Numbered from the stretch's first letter, positions 31,827 to 42,171 are shown. The stretch: DNA of 64,000 nucleotides from Kordiimonas sediminis (GCF_014656395.1 NZ_BNCI01000002.1:992001-1056000), one strand, 5' to 3'. Made by a program: numbers and translations. Notes: a model not told the origin generated them from the sequence alone.

Positions 31827-33125
31827 TTAGCGCGCCTGGTCACTGGATTCTTTTACCTCCGCCAGCGCCTGCCGACGGTTATCCAACATTCTGACAATTT
31901 GCGACAAAGGCGCCAACGAGACGGGATTAGTTGCATCCTTGGCAATCCAGTCGGACAATACATCGAGTGTCTGTGGATACGGATGCCCAATTGCAATGGC
32001 ATAGCCACGCTTAACAGCAATTCTCTCAGCCTTTTTCAACTGAATTAGGATTTTGTTATAATCCCGCTCATTATCCAGAAACACATCGCGGCTGGCAAAT
32101 GGCACCCCCATGGTTCTTGCAGTCTTCACCCCAACTGAACGTGATGTGGTCACACTATCCAGAAACAGCATATCCCTGTCGCGAAGAGCATTCATGACGG
32201 CCATCATACCTGCAGAGTTTTCAGTGAAACTACTGCCCATATGATTGTTCACCCCCACAAACCCCTCAAATCTGGTCAAATTCCAGTTTATGCGTTCAAC
32301 CAATTCCCTGCCAGTAATCGAACTGCGAAGTGCATTGGGTCCAGGGTCCATAAAACCGCCAGGTTTAGGCTCCATCGGCAAATGCACCATTAATTCGTGC
32401 CCTGCTTTTTTCACACGAGATGTTTGTCCTGGAAGGTTCTCTGCATATGGGAGAAACGCCAATGTTAAAGGACCGTCCATCTTTGCAATTCGGTTCGTCG
32501 CGATGCCTGAAAGCCCCAGATCATCAATTACTACAACCAGCTTGGGTCTGTCGGTGATAACTTCTGCCGCCGCATATTTCTGCCATTTGGGCTGATCTTC
32601 AGCAAAAGGCTCCTGCGTGCTGATACCTTCAATTCTGACACTGGCGTGTCCTGTCTCTTCATTATCTGCAGCCCCCTGTTCGGCGGGAAAAGCAGAAGCA
32701 GTTTTACTCTCACCTGACGTATCGGTTTCGTAAGTTACATTCTGTTCCAGTTCATGGCTCTGAGAGGCATCTTCACGCTCCCCCGCGGTGTCTGTTTCAT
32801 CGACTTGAATATCAGAACCCTCTGAAAGACCCGGGCTTTGTGCATCAGTAGGCATCTCCGCGGTATCAAAGGCTGCAAATTCTTCTGAGGGCGACCCAAC
32901 GTCAGTCACATTATCGTCCATGGTGATATAGACTAATGCTGCGCCTACGATGAGGACAACGCCTCCGTATAGCCAGGCAAAAGCTTTGAAGGCTTTCGAT
33001 CTGGGTTTTGAGCGATGAAGCCCCTTGTCACGTCGAGAAGTTGTCTTGCCTTTCGGCAACCCCTTAAAACGCTTTACGCCAGCCTTTTGGCGTAGATGAA
33101 AAAGTTTATCTTTTTCGAGGCTCAT
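31827..33125 (-). CDS. Divergent polysaccharide deacetylase family protein
   Basis: A 432-residue membrane-anchored protein. A basic N-terminus leads to one transmembrane helix near residues 48-68 (FAWLYGGVVLIVGAALVYI), then a Glu/Ser/Thr-rich acidic linker (75-175), then the divergent deacetylase fold with VVVIDDLGLSG, HELMVHLPMEPKPG, VGVNNHMGSSFTEN, FLDSVTT and AIGHPYPQTL. This is the YibQ/DUF610 family of the NodB-like superfamily, probably acting on an envelope glycan in the periplasm. It converges on the cNMP/FHA gene and diverges from trpG. Confidence 0.87.
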   Translation of the reverse strand: MSLEKDKLFHLRQKAGVKRFKGLPKGKTTSRRDKGLHRSKPRSKAFKAFAWLYGGVVLIVGAALVYITMDDNVTDVGSPSEEFAAFDTAEMPTDAQSPGLSEGSDIQVDETDTAGEREDASQSHELEQNVTYETDTSGESKTASAFPAEQGAADNEETGHASVRIEGISTQEPFAEDQPKWQKYAAAEVITDRPKLVVVIDDLGLSGIATNRIAKMDGPLTLAFLPYAENLPGQTSRVKKAGHELMVHLPMEPKPGGFMDPGPNALRSSITGRELVERINWNLTRFEGFVGVNNHMGSSFTENSAGMMAVMNALRDRDMLFLDSVTTSRSVGVKTARTMGVPFASRDVFLDNERDYNKILIQLKKAERIAVKRGYAIAIGHPYPQTLDVLSDWIAKDATNPVSLAPLSQIVRMLDNRRQALAEVKESSDQAR

Positions 33126-33224
33126 GTTTTATTCTTGTCCTGCTACCCAGTACTCTGTCCTTCGCCCTTGACAATACGGTGTGTGGCAGCAATATCCAAC
33201 CTGTAATTGGCCTTGGACAGAATA

Positions 33225-33803
33225 ATGTATATTTTAATCGATAACTACGACAGCTTTACCTACAACTTGTATCATTACTTCGTTGAACTTGGTGCAGATG
33301 TAGTCGTGCACAGAAACGACAAAATCACTGTTGATGAAGTTCTCGCACTGAACCCTGAGGGAATCATTATAAGTCCAGGCCCCTGTTCACCCAATGAAGC
33401 CGGCATTTGTCTCGACTTAATCGAAGCTGCAAAAGGAAAAATACCAATATTTGGCGTCTGTCTGGGCTTTCAGAGCATGGGACAGGTTTTTGGTGGCAAT
33501 GTGGTACGGGCACCCTATGTGATGCACGGCAAAGTCAGCAAGATTTCCAATACTGGTTCTGGTGTGTTTGGTGGCCTACCCCCACGCTTTGATGCTACAC
33601 GGTATCACTCTTTGATAGTGGATCGCGATACCTTGCCCCCCTGCATGGAAATAACCGCAGAAACTGATGATGGTCTCATCATGGGCTTTCAACACAAAGA
33701 ATATCCTATTCACGGCGTACAGTTTCACCCTGAAAGTATTGCGTCAGAACACGGCCATTCGATGCTGAAAAATTTCATGAATATTTGCGAGGCTCAGGCA
33801 TGA
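33225..33803 (+). CDS. trpG: Anthranilate synthase component II (glutaminase)
   Basis: Glutamine amidotransferase subunit supplying ammonia to TrpE, 192 residues from the ATG at 33225 (GGACAG ribosome site; the frame also opens at a TTG six codons earlier). It has [17 protein letters not shown] at the N-terminus, [12 protein letters not shown], nucleophile Cys in [11 protein letters not shown] and the His-Glu pair in [14 protein letters not shown]. It overlaps trpD by 4 bases. In some bacteria TrpG also serves folate synthesis (PabA). Confidence 0.95.
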   Translation: MYILIDNYDSFTYNLYHYFVELGADVVVHRNDKITVDEVLALNPEGIIISPGPCSPNEAGICLDLIEAAKGKIPIFGVCLGFQSMGQVFGGNVVRAPYVMHGKVSKISNTGSGVFGGLPPRFDATRYHSLIVDRDTLPPCMEITAETDDGLIMGFQHKEYPIHGVQFHPESIASEHGHSMLKNFMNICEAQA

Positions 33804-34834
33804 TTGGCATAAGGGACTTACTGGCAAAGCTTGCTGAGGGAGAAACGCTATCCCGCGACGACGCACGGGACGCCTTTGAACAGATTATGTCTGGAACCGC
33901 TGACCTTGCGCAAATGGCAGCATTCATCATGGCCCTACGTGTTCGCGGTGAGGTAGTTGATGAGATTGTGGGCGGTGCCGATGTCCTACGGTCAAAGGCA
34001 GAACAAATTCACGGCCCTGCAGGCATGATAGATACTTGCGGCACCGGCGGTGATGCACACGGCACGTACAATATTTCTACGGCGGCTGCCTTTGTTGCGG
34101 CGACTGGCGGTGTTCCGGTGGCAAAACACGGGAACAGGTCCGTATCATCCAAATCAGGCTCTGCTGATGTGTTGATGGCACTTGGCGCCAACCTTGAACT
34201 GGACAAGGCAGCCAACGAACAAAGCCTGAAAGAAAATAACTTTGCCTTTCTGTTCGCACCAGCACACCATAAGGCCATGCGCCATGTGGCGCCTGCACGT
34301 GCTTCCCTGAAATTGCGGACGATTTTCAATCTTCTTGGCCCCCTTGCCAACCCAGCACTGGCAAAACGGCAGATATTAGGCGTATTTGACAGGAAGTGGC
34401 TGCATCCCATGGCTGAAGTATTGCACAAATTGGGCAGTGAACACGTTTGGGTAGTCCACGGCGCTGACGGCCTGGACGAAATCAGCACAACCAGTGAAAC
34501 CTATGTTGTTGAGTTGAAAGACGGGGCCATACAAGAATTTGTTATCAAGCCAGAGGATTTCAATATCTCTCGTTCTGATATGGCCAACCTAAAAGGAGGC
34601 GATGCAGAAGAAAATGCACAGGCCATCCGCGCTCTTGTCGATAACAAGCCCTCAGCCTACCGCGATATTGTATCCCTGAATGCGGGTGCTGCCCTCTATG
34701 TTGGCGGCAAGGCAGCCGATGTTGCTGAAGGCTACAAGCTCGCAGTAAACCTTATTGAGACAGGCGCAGTAAAAGACACTCTAACGAAATGGATTGCCTT
34801 TACCCAGCAGCACTCTTCTGAAGGAAAATCATAA
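33800..34834 (+). CDS. trpD: Anthranilate phosphoribosyltransferase
   Basis: Transfers phosphoribose from PRPP to anthranilate. The 344-residue protein has the PRPP motif [34 protein letters not shown] and the [11 protein letters not shown] motif. The ATG overlaps the trpG stop (ATGA), consistent with translational coupling. The trpC ATG directly follows its stop codon. Confidence 0.96.
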   Translation: MIGIRDLLAKLAEGETLSRDDARDAFEQIMSGTADLAQMAAFIMALRVRGEVVDEIVGGADVLRSKAEQIHGPAGMIDTCGTGGDAHGTYNISTAAAFVAATGGVPVAKHGNRSVSSKSGSADVLMALGANLELDKAANEQSLKENNFAFLFAPAHHKAMRHVAPARASLKLRTIFNLLGPLANPALAKRQILGVFDRKWLHPMAEVLHKLGSEHVWVVHGADGLDEISTTSETYVVELKDGAIQEFVIKPEDFNISRSDMANLKGGDAEENAQAIRALVDNKPSAYRDIVSLNAGAALYVGGKAADVAEGYKLAVNLIETGAVKDTLTKWIAFTQQHSSEGKS

Positions 34835-35635
34835 ATGGCACGCGATATTCTAAAAGAGATTTGCGACAAGAAAAGAGAGTATGTCGCAGCCTGCAAGGCC
34901 GCGACCAGCCTGTCTGAATTGGAAGCGAGGGCCAAGGAGCAATCTCCTACGCGCGGCTTTTATAGGGCTTTGGCAGAAAAGAAAGCGGCAGGGCAATATG
35001 GCTTTATTTGTGAAATCAAAAAAGCCAGCCCATCAAAGGGTCTGATCAGGCCTGACGACTTTGATCCCCCTACCCTTGCCAAAGCATATGAACGTGGTGG
35101 CGCTGCATGTCTGTCAGTGTTGACAGACATCCCTTATTTTCAAGGCCATGACAGTTACCTGACGGCAGCGCGTGACGCTGTTGCGCTGCCCGCACTGCGT
35201 AAAGACTTTATGATAGATACCTATCAGGTTACAGAAGCACGCGCACTGGGCGCTGACTGTATATTAATCATAATGGCTGCGCTTGATGACACACTAGCCA
35301 AGGAACTTGAAGATGCCGCCAACTCATACGGTATGGATGCGCTGATAGAGGTCCACAATAGGGACGAACTTGACCGTGCCTTGACCATCCTTACGAGCCC
35401 AATGATTGGTGTCAATAACCGCAATCTGAAGACCATGGACGTATCCCTGCAAAACACTATTTCCCTTGCAGATCATATCCCTACGGGCAAACTTCTTATT
35501 GCGGAATCAGGTTTAAAGACCAAAAATGACTTGCAAACATGCGCAGCAGCAGGAGCTGAAACATTTTTGATCGGGGAAACCTTCATGCGGCAAGCCGATG
35601 TCGAGCAAGCAGTGCGCGACCTACAAAAGGGATAA
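34835..35635 (+). CDS. trpC: Indole-3-glycerol phosphate synthase
   Basis: Ring-closing TIM-barrel enzyme of tryptophan synthesis, 266 residues. Signature residues are in [16 protein letters not shown], the catalytic Lys of [35 protein letters not shown] and [12 protein letters not shown]. It is not fused to TrpF. It directly abuts trpD and is followed 4 bases later by moaC. trpF, trpB and trpA are not in the window. Confidence 0.96.
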   Translation: MARDILKEICDKKREYVAACKAATSLSELEARAKEQSPTRGFYRALAEKKAAGQYGFICEIKKASPSKGLIRPDDFDPPTLAKAYERGGAACLSVLTDIPYFQGHDSYLTAARDAVALPALRKDFMIDTYQVTEARALGADCILIIMAALDDTLAKELEDAANSYGMDALIEVHNRDELDRALTILTSPMIGVNNRNLKTMDVSLQNTISLADHIPTGKLLIAESGLKTKNDLQTCAAAGAETFLIGETFMRQADVEQAVRDLQKG

Positions 35636-35639
35636 TACT

Positions 35640-36119
35640 ATGACACGTCTTAGTCATCTTGATCAAAAAGGCCAGGCACATATGGTTGATGTAGGCGAAA
35701 AAGACATCACCAGCAGGCAGGCTGTCGCTGAAAGCACAATTGAGATGAAGTCAGAGACGCTGGATCTTATTCTGTCTAACGCCCTACCCAAAGGCGACGT
35801 AATCGCTACCGCACGCATTGCCGGCATAATGGCTGCAAAGAAAACAAGCGATCTTATCCCCATGTGTCATCCCCTGCCTATCACAAGTGCGAAGGTCAAG
35901 ATTGAGAAAACTTCTGATACCAGCCTTAGGGTGGAAGCGACTGTGAAAGTTACCGGCAAGACCGGCGTGGAAATGGAAGCACTGACCGCCGCGACGGTAG
36001 CTGCACTGACGCTATATGACATGGCTAAATCGGCAGACAAAGATATGATCATTACATCCACCAGACTTTTGTTCAAGTCTGGTGGCAAAAGTGGCACATA
36101 CACTGCAAACTCCCCGTAA
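35640..36119 (+). CDS. moaC: Cyclic pyranopterin monophosphate synthase MoaC
   Basis: Second step of molybdenum cofactor synthesis, with MoaA. The 159 residues from the ATG at 35640 (ribosome site AAAAGGG) carry LIPMCHPLPITSAKV, GKTGVEMEALTAATVAALTLYDM and the conserved KS/KSGGKSG tail. The frame also opens inside trpC, but homology starts at the ATG just after the trpC stop. moeA, its usual alphaproteobacterial neighbour before lexA, is missing. Confidence 0.95.
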   Translation: MTRLSHLDQKGQAHMVDVGEKDITSRQAVAESTIEMKSETLDLILSNALPKGDVIATARIAGIMAAKKTSDLIPMCHPLPITSAKVKIEKTSDTSLRVEATVKVTGKTGVEMEALTAATVAALTLYDMAKSADKDMIITSTRLLFKSGGKSGTYTANSP

Positions 36120-36163
36120 CGCATGCGGTAATTCTCTATTTTCCAGAGTAAATGTTTAAATGG

Positions 36164-36193
36164 TTGACAGCCGCCATATATGCGAACTAAAGT
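36164..36193 (+). promoter_or_regulatory. lexA promoter
   Basis: A perfect -35 (TTGACA, 36164-36169) and a -10-like TAAAGT (36188-36193) are 18 bases apart, about 33 bases before the lexA ATG. The LexA box covers the -10, the arrangement expected for autorepression. Confidence 0.7.
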
Positions 36194-36198
36194 AGAAC
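36184..36198. promoter_or_regulatory. LexA operator (alphaproteobacterial SOS box)
   Basis: GAAC-N7-GAAC is perfect at 36184-36198 (GAAC, TAAAGTA, GAAC), the reverse complement of the GTTC-N7-GTTC direct-repeat box of alphaproteobacteria. It lies 28 bases before lexA and over its -10 region. Confidence 0.88.
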
Positions 36199-36225
36199 AT
36201 ACTGGAAACATATAGGGATTTCATT

Positions 36226-36906
36226 ATGCTAACAGCCAAGCAGCACCAGTTATTGTTGTTTATTCATAACCGTTTACAACAAACAGGAATCTCACCTTCC
36301 TTTGACGAGATGAAAGATGCGCTAGGATTGAAATCCAAATCCGGTGTCCACCGTTTAATTGGCGCACTGGAAGAACGTGGTTTTATTAGGCGAATGGCCA
36401 ATCGTGCCCGCGCACTTGAGGTTGTTCGTCTTCCTGACACGAACTCAGAAGCAAAACCATCAAATGTCCTGCAAGCAGATTTCGGAACCTCTGCCCCGGA
36501 GAGTTCTCCAGCCACATCCGATACAATTGACATACCACTGCACGGCAAAATTGCTGCAGGTACACCAATTGAGGCACTGGAGCATCAGGACAGTTTTCTG
36601 AGTGTCCCCCAAACCATGGTAGGCCGTAAAAACTGCTATGCACTCGAAATATCAGGTGACTCCATGATAGAGCTTGGCATTCTGGATGGTGATACAGTTG
36701 TAATCGAAAGCTGCGATTCTGCCCGCGACGGAGAGGTTGTTGTCGCCCTGGTTGACCGCGAAGAAGCCACACTTAAAACCCTAAAGCGCCAGGGCAGTCA
36801 TGTCGCTCTTATCCCTGCCAATCGTGACTATGATACTCAAATTCTGGAACAGAACCGCGTTCAGGTACAGGGTCGCTTGGTGGGGTTAATGCGCACCTAC
36901 CACTGA
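36226..36906 (+). CDS. lexA: SOS repressor LexA
   Basis: SOS regulator that self-cleaves on activated RecA filaments, 226 residues. A winged helix-turn-helix lies at about residues 1-65 (recognition region SPSFDEMKDALGLKSKSGVHRLI), cleavage is at A111-G112, and the Ser-Lys dyad is S146 (GDSMIELG) and K184 (ATLKTLKR). The N-terminal DNA-reading helix matches the alphaproteobacterial type, which fits the upstream GAAC-N7-GAAC box. It is transcribed separately from moaC by its own promoter and ends at a strong terminator. Confidence 0.97.
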   Translation: MLTAKQHQLLLFIHNRLQQTGISPSFDEMKDALGLKSKSGVHRLIGALEERGFIRRMANRARALEVVRLPDTNSEAKPSNVLQADFGTSAPESSPATSDTIDIPLHGKIAAGTPIEALEHQDSFLSVPQTMVGRKNCYALEISGDSMIELGILDGDTVVIESCDSARDGEVVVALVDREEATLKTLKRQGSHVALIPANRDYDTQILEQNRVQVQGRLVGLMRTYH

Positions 36907-36935
36907 CACGCATTATTACATTAAAAATTTAAGAT

Positions 36936-36963
36936 AAGGCCATTGTATTTATGGCCTTTTTTT
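36936..36963 (+). terminator. Terminator after lexA
   Basis: An 8-bp stem (AAGGCCAT with ATGGCCTT) and 7-base loop are followed by a run of seven T, 30 bases after the lexA stop. The stem is A-rich on its left side, so it could also help stop minus-strand comEC transcription. Confidence 0.87.
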
Positions 36964-37023
36964 GCATTTGAAATTCTGACTCTACCTCCGTGCGCTTCTA
37001 TAGGGGGCATGCCAATTTTCTCC

Positions 37024-39060
37024 CTATTTCTCTGCCGGTGGGCTTGACCACACCTGAAAAAGGTCCTTGCTCTTCTCGTCTATTCCCACCCCCAAAGGAC
37101 CATGGGTCATTAAATTTTCGATGGCTACATACAGGGTGGAACCTTGGCAATATCGCTGCCACTGTGCTGGTGCAACGACTACCAATTCTGCTTGGCACGC
37201 TTGTCGCAAAAAGTCGATATCCTCAGGAAAGGCAACACTGAAATCGCCTGTATCAACGATGCACCCTCGTTCACCACATTGCCGAACAAGCCTTCCTGCT
37301 TCTTGATCCGGTGCTATTCCCCAATACTGGCGCCAATTATCGTCTACAAACCCACTTGATCTAAGGCCATATGTTTTATATTCACCTTCTCTGTAGACTG
37401 CTACCTGATGCCCCGTTTTTCCAATCATCACAATCGGCTTTGGTGTTTCGAAAGCAACCAATATCCCAGCATACCATAATGCAAGGACAAAGAAGGCCGT
37501 TACCAGTCGCGGGACTGTGCAAATCAACAAAAATCCGAGATATGTCACTATACCGTACCAGGCAGGAAGCGACTGTACCGTAACTGCAAAGGTGTCTAGC
37601 TGTGCGAAGTCCTGCGCAATCGTCAATATCGACAATAACACCACATCAAGGACATATGCAGCGGGCGCCATCAGACCAAATGGCATCAGAACCAGACAAA
37701 GCACACCAAGCGGCATGACGATCATGGTCATCATGGGGACAACGAATAAATTGGCCGCCGCACCGAAGGTAGCTACTTCTTGAAAATGATAAAGTGCTAT
37801 TGGTCCAATTGCCACCTGTGAAACGGCTGTCGTGATGAGGGACAGAACAAATACTTTCCCTAATTTATGCAGTCGCCCCTTTCTTTGCGGCTCTGTATCC
37901 CTCTTAGTCTGCCTCGTGAATTGCTCAAAAAATAAAACCAGACCAATCGTGGCGGCAAAAGACATCTGAAATCCGGCGCTGAACAATGCCTCTGGCCAGA
38001 TCACCAAAATCACAAAGGCTGCAATACCTATGTTTCGAATCGTCAGTGCTTGCCGGTCCACCAGGACTGCAAACAAAACGATGGATACCATGATAAAGGC
38101 ACGGATCGTTGAAATCGACATGCCCGAAATGATCAAATAAAAGAGCCCACCTGACCAAGCCAGTATAGCTGCCGCTTTTCGTGGTAAAATATGGTGAGTC
38201 AGTATGGTTATTCGCGCCAAAACAATCTCGGCGACCAAAAATAACACACCTGTAACAAGCCCCATATGCAAGCCTGAGATAGCTAGAATATGAGCCAAGC
38301 CTGCTTTCCTGATATGGTCACGGTCCTCCGGCAAGATATAATCACGCTTCCCCACAAACAATGCCGCGGCAAGTGGGCCGCCCTGCTCGCTCATTTGACC
38401 TAGAAAGCTGTTAGCAATTGACTGCCTTAGCGCTTCAACAGAATGCTTAAAGCTCTCTTTCACCCCGATACGTATAATGTCGGACGTTGCAAAACCCGTG
38501 TAATGAACGCCTTCAAACTGCAAAAACTGCCTATAATCAAAGCCATCTGGATAAACTGGCCCTTGCGGCATCTGCAATACGCCGTCAAATACAACAACAT
38601 CCCCAGCGATCAAGTCTTTCGGGTACCCTGTCCGTACAAGCACAAGAACCGTCATGGGAGTTGGTTCCCCAATAGTCACCTTCAGACGAATGCCGGCACC
38701 CCCTCTATGATCGACTTCATCAACAACCCCCGTAAGATTCTTTTGAAAACCTTCTCTTATGTCTAGGTGACTGATGCTTTCATCTCTGAAGTCCGCATGA
38801 ACGACATAAAGACAAATCCCAGTAAGACAGAGAAAAACAGGGCGTAACTGATAAAATACTGTCTTGGAAGAATATAAGGCCATCGCTGCGACTGAAAGAC
38901 TGAACCAAAAAAGAACAGCCACAGATATTAGGCCATGAACAACGTATCCAAAGACTATACCCGCCATGAAGCTGAACACCCCAACGGTAAAAAACCAATC
39001 ACGGTGTAGTTTAACCAGACTTAAAAGCTTCTCATGTCTTTCTGCGATGCGGTGCAACAA
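37024..39060 (-). CDS. comEC: ComEC/Rec2-family DNA uptake channel protein
   Basis: Polytopic inner-membrane protein of natural transformation, 678 residues. N-terminal helices (WFFTVGVFSFMAGIVFGYVV) lead to an OB-fold-like DUF4131 region (about 90-200), then the Competence domain (LAHILAISGLHMGLVTGVLF, LIISGMSISTIRAFIMVSIVLF), and a short C-terminal domain. The C-terminus lacks the HxHxDH metallo-beta-lactamase motif of Bacillus ComEC, as in other alphaproteobacteria. It is divergent from gltX across a 205-base gap and convergent with lexA. Confidence 0.92.
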   Translation of the reverse strand: MLHRIAERHEKLLSLVKLHRDWFFTVGVFSFMAGIVFGYVVHGLISVAVLFWFSLSVAAMALYSSKTVFYQLRPVFLCLTGICLYVVHADFRDESISHLDIREGFQKNLTGVVDEVDHRGGAGIRLKVTIGEPTPMTVLVLVRTGYPKDLIAGDVVVFDGVLQMPQGPVYPDGFDYRQFLQFEGVHYTGFATSDIIRIGVKESFKHSVEALRQSIANSFLGQMSEQGGPLAAALFVGKRDYILPEDRDHIRKAGLAHILAISGLHMGLVTGVLFLVAEIVLARITILTHHILPRKAAAILAWSGGLFYLIISGMSISTIRAFIMVSIVLFAVLVDRQALTIRNIGIAAFVILVIWPEALFSAGFQMSFAATIGLVLFFEQFTRQTKRDTEPQRKGRLHKLGKVFVLSLITTAVSQVAIGPIALYHFQEVATFGAAANLFVVPMMTMIVMPLGVLCLVLMPFGLMAPAAYVLDVVLLSILTIAQDFAQLDTFAVTVQSLPAWYGIVTYLGFLLICTVPRLVTAFFVLALWYAGILVAFETPKPIVMIGKTGHQVAVYREGEYKTYGLRSSGFVDDNWRQYWGIAPDQEAGRLVRQCGERGCIVDTGDFSVAFPEDIDFLRQACQAELVVVAPAQWQRYCQGSTLYVAIENLMTHGPLGVGIDEKSKDLFQVWSSPPAEK

Positions 39061-39265
39061 GCCCCCCTTTTTGCTACACGCTGAACCCCTTATGTTTCTC
39101 CCATAAAATGTAGAAAAAATACATAAAATTCATTTTCTGTTGCACTGCAAATTGTTTTCCTGAGAAACATATGCTACAACCCACCCAAAGGTCCTGGAAA
39201 ACACGTCAATTCATTTCTGTGGTTTCCATTTTGTAGTAACAATTACAAAGGTTTAGTATCTGAGC

Positions 39266-40684
39266 ATGAAGTCAGACATGCCCAAAGTGGTCACTCGATT
39301 TGCCCCGTCTCCTACGGGCTTTCTCCATATTGGCGGCGCACGAACTGCGCTCTACAACTGGTTATTTGCACAGCATCATGGGGGGAAATTCCTCCTTCGC
39401 ATTGAAGATACTGACAGAAAACGTTCCTCAGACGAAGCAATCGATGCAATTTTGCACGGAATGAAATGGCTCGGTCTTGATTGGGATGGTGAAGCCGTTA
39501 GCCAGTTTGCACAAGCAGAGCGGCACCGCGAGGTGGCGTATGCCATGCTGGAAAGTGGTCATGCATACAAGTGCTACGCCACTCCTGAAGAAATTGCCGA
39601 ACGCAGAGATGCTGCACGCGCAAATGGCACCTCTTTCCGAGGTGATATATGGCGCGACAAAGACACTACTGACGTGGCTGAAGGGACACCCTTTTCAGTG
39701 CGCATCAAGATGCCACGCGAAGGTGAAGTAACGATTACCGATCATGTTCAGGGGGACGTTACCGTTCAAAATAGTGAACTGGACGATATGATCCTGCTCC
39801 GTTCAGACGGTACGCCAACATACATGTTATCCGTTTGTGTAGATGACCATGATATGGGCGTTACCCACATCATTCGCGGTGATGATCATTTGAACAATGC
39901 TTTCCGCCAATATCAGATTTATGAAGCCATGGGCTGGGATGTGCCTGAATTTGCACATATCCCGCTAATTCATGGCCCTGACGGCAAGAAGCTATCCAAA
40001 CGTCATGGTGCACTCGGGGTTGAAGCATACGAAGAAATGGGCTTTTTGCCTGAGGCACTCAGAAATTACCTGTTACGGCTTGGCTGGAGTCATGGTGACG
40101 AAGAAATCATCTCCACCTCTCAGGCGATTGAGTGGTTTACACTTGGAAATGTTGGCCGTTCACCAGCACGGTTTGACTTTGATAAACTAGACAATCTGAA
40201 CGGGCATTATCTTCGTAATACTGATTCAAAAAGAATATTAGAACTTATTGAAGGGACACTGTCGGACGCAATTGGACATGCTCCAACTGCTGAAGAAAAA
40301 GAAAAAGTAATACTATCCATCCCTGCGGTCAGCGAGCGTGCAAAACGCCTGCCTGATATTGTCGATAATGTTTCATGCTTTTGTAACATTCGCCCGCTAG
40401 CACTCGACGACAAGGCCGCAAAAACACTTTCTGGTGATGACATCAAGACCATGCTGTCCGGTGTTATTGCCCAACTTGCTGGTCTGTCCGACTGGACGTT
40501 GGACACGATCAAGCCTGCCATAATGGAGTTTGCTGAAGCAAACGAGCTAAAATTAGGTAAGGTTATGCAGCCCGTCAGAGCAGCTGTAACCGGAGGAAAG
40601 CAAACAGGTGATCTGATAGACACCCTTGTGATCCTCGGCAAAGAGGAGACTCTAAGTCGCCTGGCTGATCAAACTGCTGACTGA
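39266..40684 (+). CDS. gltX: Glutamyl-tRNA synthetase
   Basis: Class I aminoacyl-tRNA synthetase, 472 residues. The HIGH motif is in FAPSPTGFLHIGGARTALYN, KMSKS is KLSKRHG, and the anticodon-binding domain occupies about 330-472. The ATG at 39266 or a second at 39278 could be the start. Alphaproteobacteria commonly carry two gltX copies, one acting on tRNA-Gln; which this is cannot be told here. gltA follows 54 bases later. Confidence 0.95.
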   Translation: MKSDMPKVVTRFAPSPTGFLHIGGARTALYNWLFAQHHGGKFLLRIEDTDRKRSSDEAIDAILHGMKWLGLDWDGEAVSQFAQAERHREVAYAMLESGHAYKCYATPEEIAERRDAARANGTSFRGDIWRDKDTTDVAEGTPFSVRIKMPREGEVTITDHVQGDVTVQNSELDDMILLRSDGTPTYMLSVCVDDHDMGVTHIIRGDDHLNNAFRQYQIYEAMGWDVPEFAHIPLIHGPDGKKLSKRHGALGVEAYEEMGFLPEALRNYLLRLGWSHGDEEIISTSQAIEWFTLGNVGRSPARFDFDKLDNLNGHYLRNTDSKRILELIEGTLSDAIGHAPTAEEKEKVILSIPAVSERAKRLPDIVDNVSCFCNIRPLALDDKAAKTLSGDDIKTMLSGVIAQLAGLSDWTLDTIKPAIMEFAEANELKLGKVMQPVRAAVTGGKQTGDLIDTLVILGKEETLSRLADQTAD

Positions 40685-40738
40685 AGCCTGCGGCTGCATT
40701 CTGTGCGGCCGTGCATGTTAGACAAAAGGAGTAAAGAC

Positions 40739-42025
40739 ATGTCAAATGACCCATTTAAGCTTAACGGCGATGATATCAATGTAGATCTTCCCGTTATGGA
40801 AGGATCAGTTGGACCAAAAGTCCTTGATATTCGGAAGCTTTACGCACAATCAGATATGTTCACATTTGACCCTGGCTTTACCTCTACGGCGAGCTGTGAA
40901 TCAAAAATCACATATATTGACGGCGGCAAAGGCGAACTTCTATATCGCGGCTATCCAATTGAACAGTTAGCTGAGCACAGCGACTATATGGAAGTTTGCT
41001 ATCTCCTTTTGTTTGGTGAGTTACCTACGAAGGAAGAAAAAGAAAAGTTCTCACACGACATCACACACCACACAATGGTGCACGAGCAGCTTCACCGCTT
41101 CTTCAGTGGCTTCCGCCGTGATGCACACCCAATGGCCATCATGGTTGGTGTTGTCGGCGCCCTTGCTGCTTTCTACCATGACAGCACAGACATTAATGAC
41201 CCGCACCAGCGCATGGTCGCAAGCTACCGCCTAATAGCCAAAATCCCGACAATTGCGGCAATGGCATATAAATATTCAGTGGGTCAGCCTTTTGTATATC
41301 CAAGCAATGAACTGTCTTACGCGGGTAACTTCCTGAACATGATGTTCTCTGTACCTGCAGAGCCTTACAAAATGAGCCCAACGCTTGAAAAAGCAATGGA
41401 CCTTATTTTCATTCTGCATGCAGATCACGAGCAGAATGCATCGACATCTACAGTTCGCCTGGCTGGTTCTTCTGGTGCAAACCCATTTGCCTGTATTGCT
41501 GCTGGTATCGCTTGTCTTTGGGGGCCTGCCCACGGTGGTGCAAACGAAGCATGCCTGAACATGCTTGAAGAAATTGGTTCTGTAGTTCGTATTCCTGAGT
41601 TTGTTGCCCGCGCAAAAGACAAGAATGACCCATTCCGTCTGATGGGCTTTGGTCACCGTGTTTATAAGAACTTTGACCCACGCGCGACTGTTATGCGCGA
41701 CACCGCCCACAAGGTTCTGAAAGAACTTGGCGTTAATGATCCATTGTTTGATGTTGCAATGGAACTGGAAAAAATCGCCCTTGAAGATCCATACTTCATC
41801 GAGAAGAAGCTTTATCCTAACGTTGACTTCTACTCTGGCATTATTCTACGTGCAATGGGCTTCCCGACTGAGATGTTCACCGTTCTATTTGCTCTGGCTC
41901 GGACCAGTGGCTGGATCGCACAGTGGAAAGAAATGATCGAGGACCCAACACAGAAAATTGGTCGTCCACGTCAGCTTTATACTGGTGCTACTTCCCGGGA
42001 TTATGTTCCTGTTGATAAACGCTAA
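40739..42025 (+). CDS. gltA: Citrate synthase (type II)
   Basis: Condenses acetyl-CoA, the PDH product, with oxaloacetate. The 428 residues start at the ATG at 40739 with an AAGGAG ribosome site 8 bases away. Catalytic motifs are the His of [27 protein letters not shown], the His of [14 protein letters not shown] and the Asp-containing NVDFYSGI. Length and the N-terminal extension are typical of hexameric gram-negative GltA. It ends at a strong terminator. Confidence 0.96.
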   Translation: MSNDPFKLNGDDINVDLPVMEGSVGPKVLDIRKLYAQSDMFTFDPGFTSTASCESKITYIDGGKGELLYRGYPIEQLAEHSDYMEVCYLLLFGELPTKEEKEKFSHDITHHTMVHEQLHRFFSGFRRDAHPMAIMVGVVGALAAFYHDSTDINDPHQRMVASYRLIAKIPTIAAMAYKYSVGQPFVYPSNELSYAGNFLNMMFSVPAEPYKMSPTLEKAMDLIFILHADHEQNASTSTVRLAGSSGANPFACIAAGIACLWGPAHGGANEACLNMLEEIGSVVRIPEFVARAKDKNDPFRLMGFGHRVYKNFDPRATVMRDTAHKVLKELGVNDPLFDVAMELEKIALEDPYFIEKKLYPNVDFYSGIILRAMGFPTEMFTVLFALARTSGWIAQWKEMIEDPTQKIGRPRQLYTGATSRDYVPVDKR

Positions 42026-42048
42026 TCGCGCTTAAAAATAAAAACATC

Positions 42049-42080
42049 AAAAGCGGTGCTTATTAAGCACCGCTTTTTTT
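42049..42080 (+). terminator. Terminator after gltA
   Basis: A 13-bp perfect stem (AAAAGCGGTGCTT with AAGCACCGCTTTT), 3-base loop and a T-run ending the right arm lie 23 bases after the gltA stop. Confidence 0.9.
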
Positions 42081-42143
42081 ATGTCTGTTCGTCCGCTTTT
42101 GGCAACACAACCCTCAAGTCGCGTCTGACATATAAAGCATACT

Positions 42144-42171
42144 AAAAAACCCTGCCTCAATAAGGCAGGGT
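42144..42171 (-). terminator. Terminator after fabZ (envelope operon end)
   Basis: A 9-bp stem (ACCCTGCCT with AGGCAGGGT) and 5-base loop are followed on the minus strand by a run of six T. It ends the bamA-skp-fabZ transcript, 33 bases after the fabZ stop, back to back with the gltA terminator. Confidence 0.87.
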
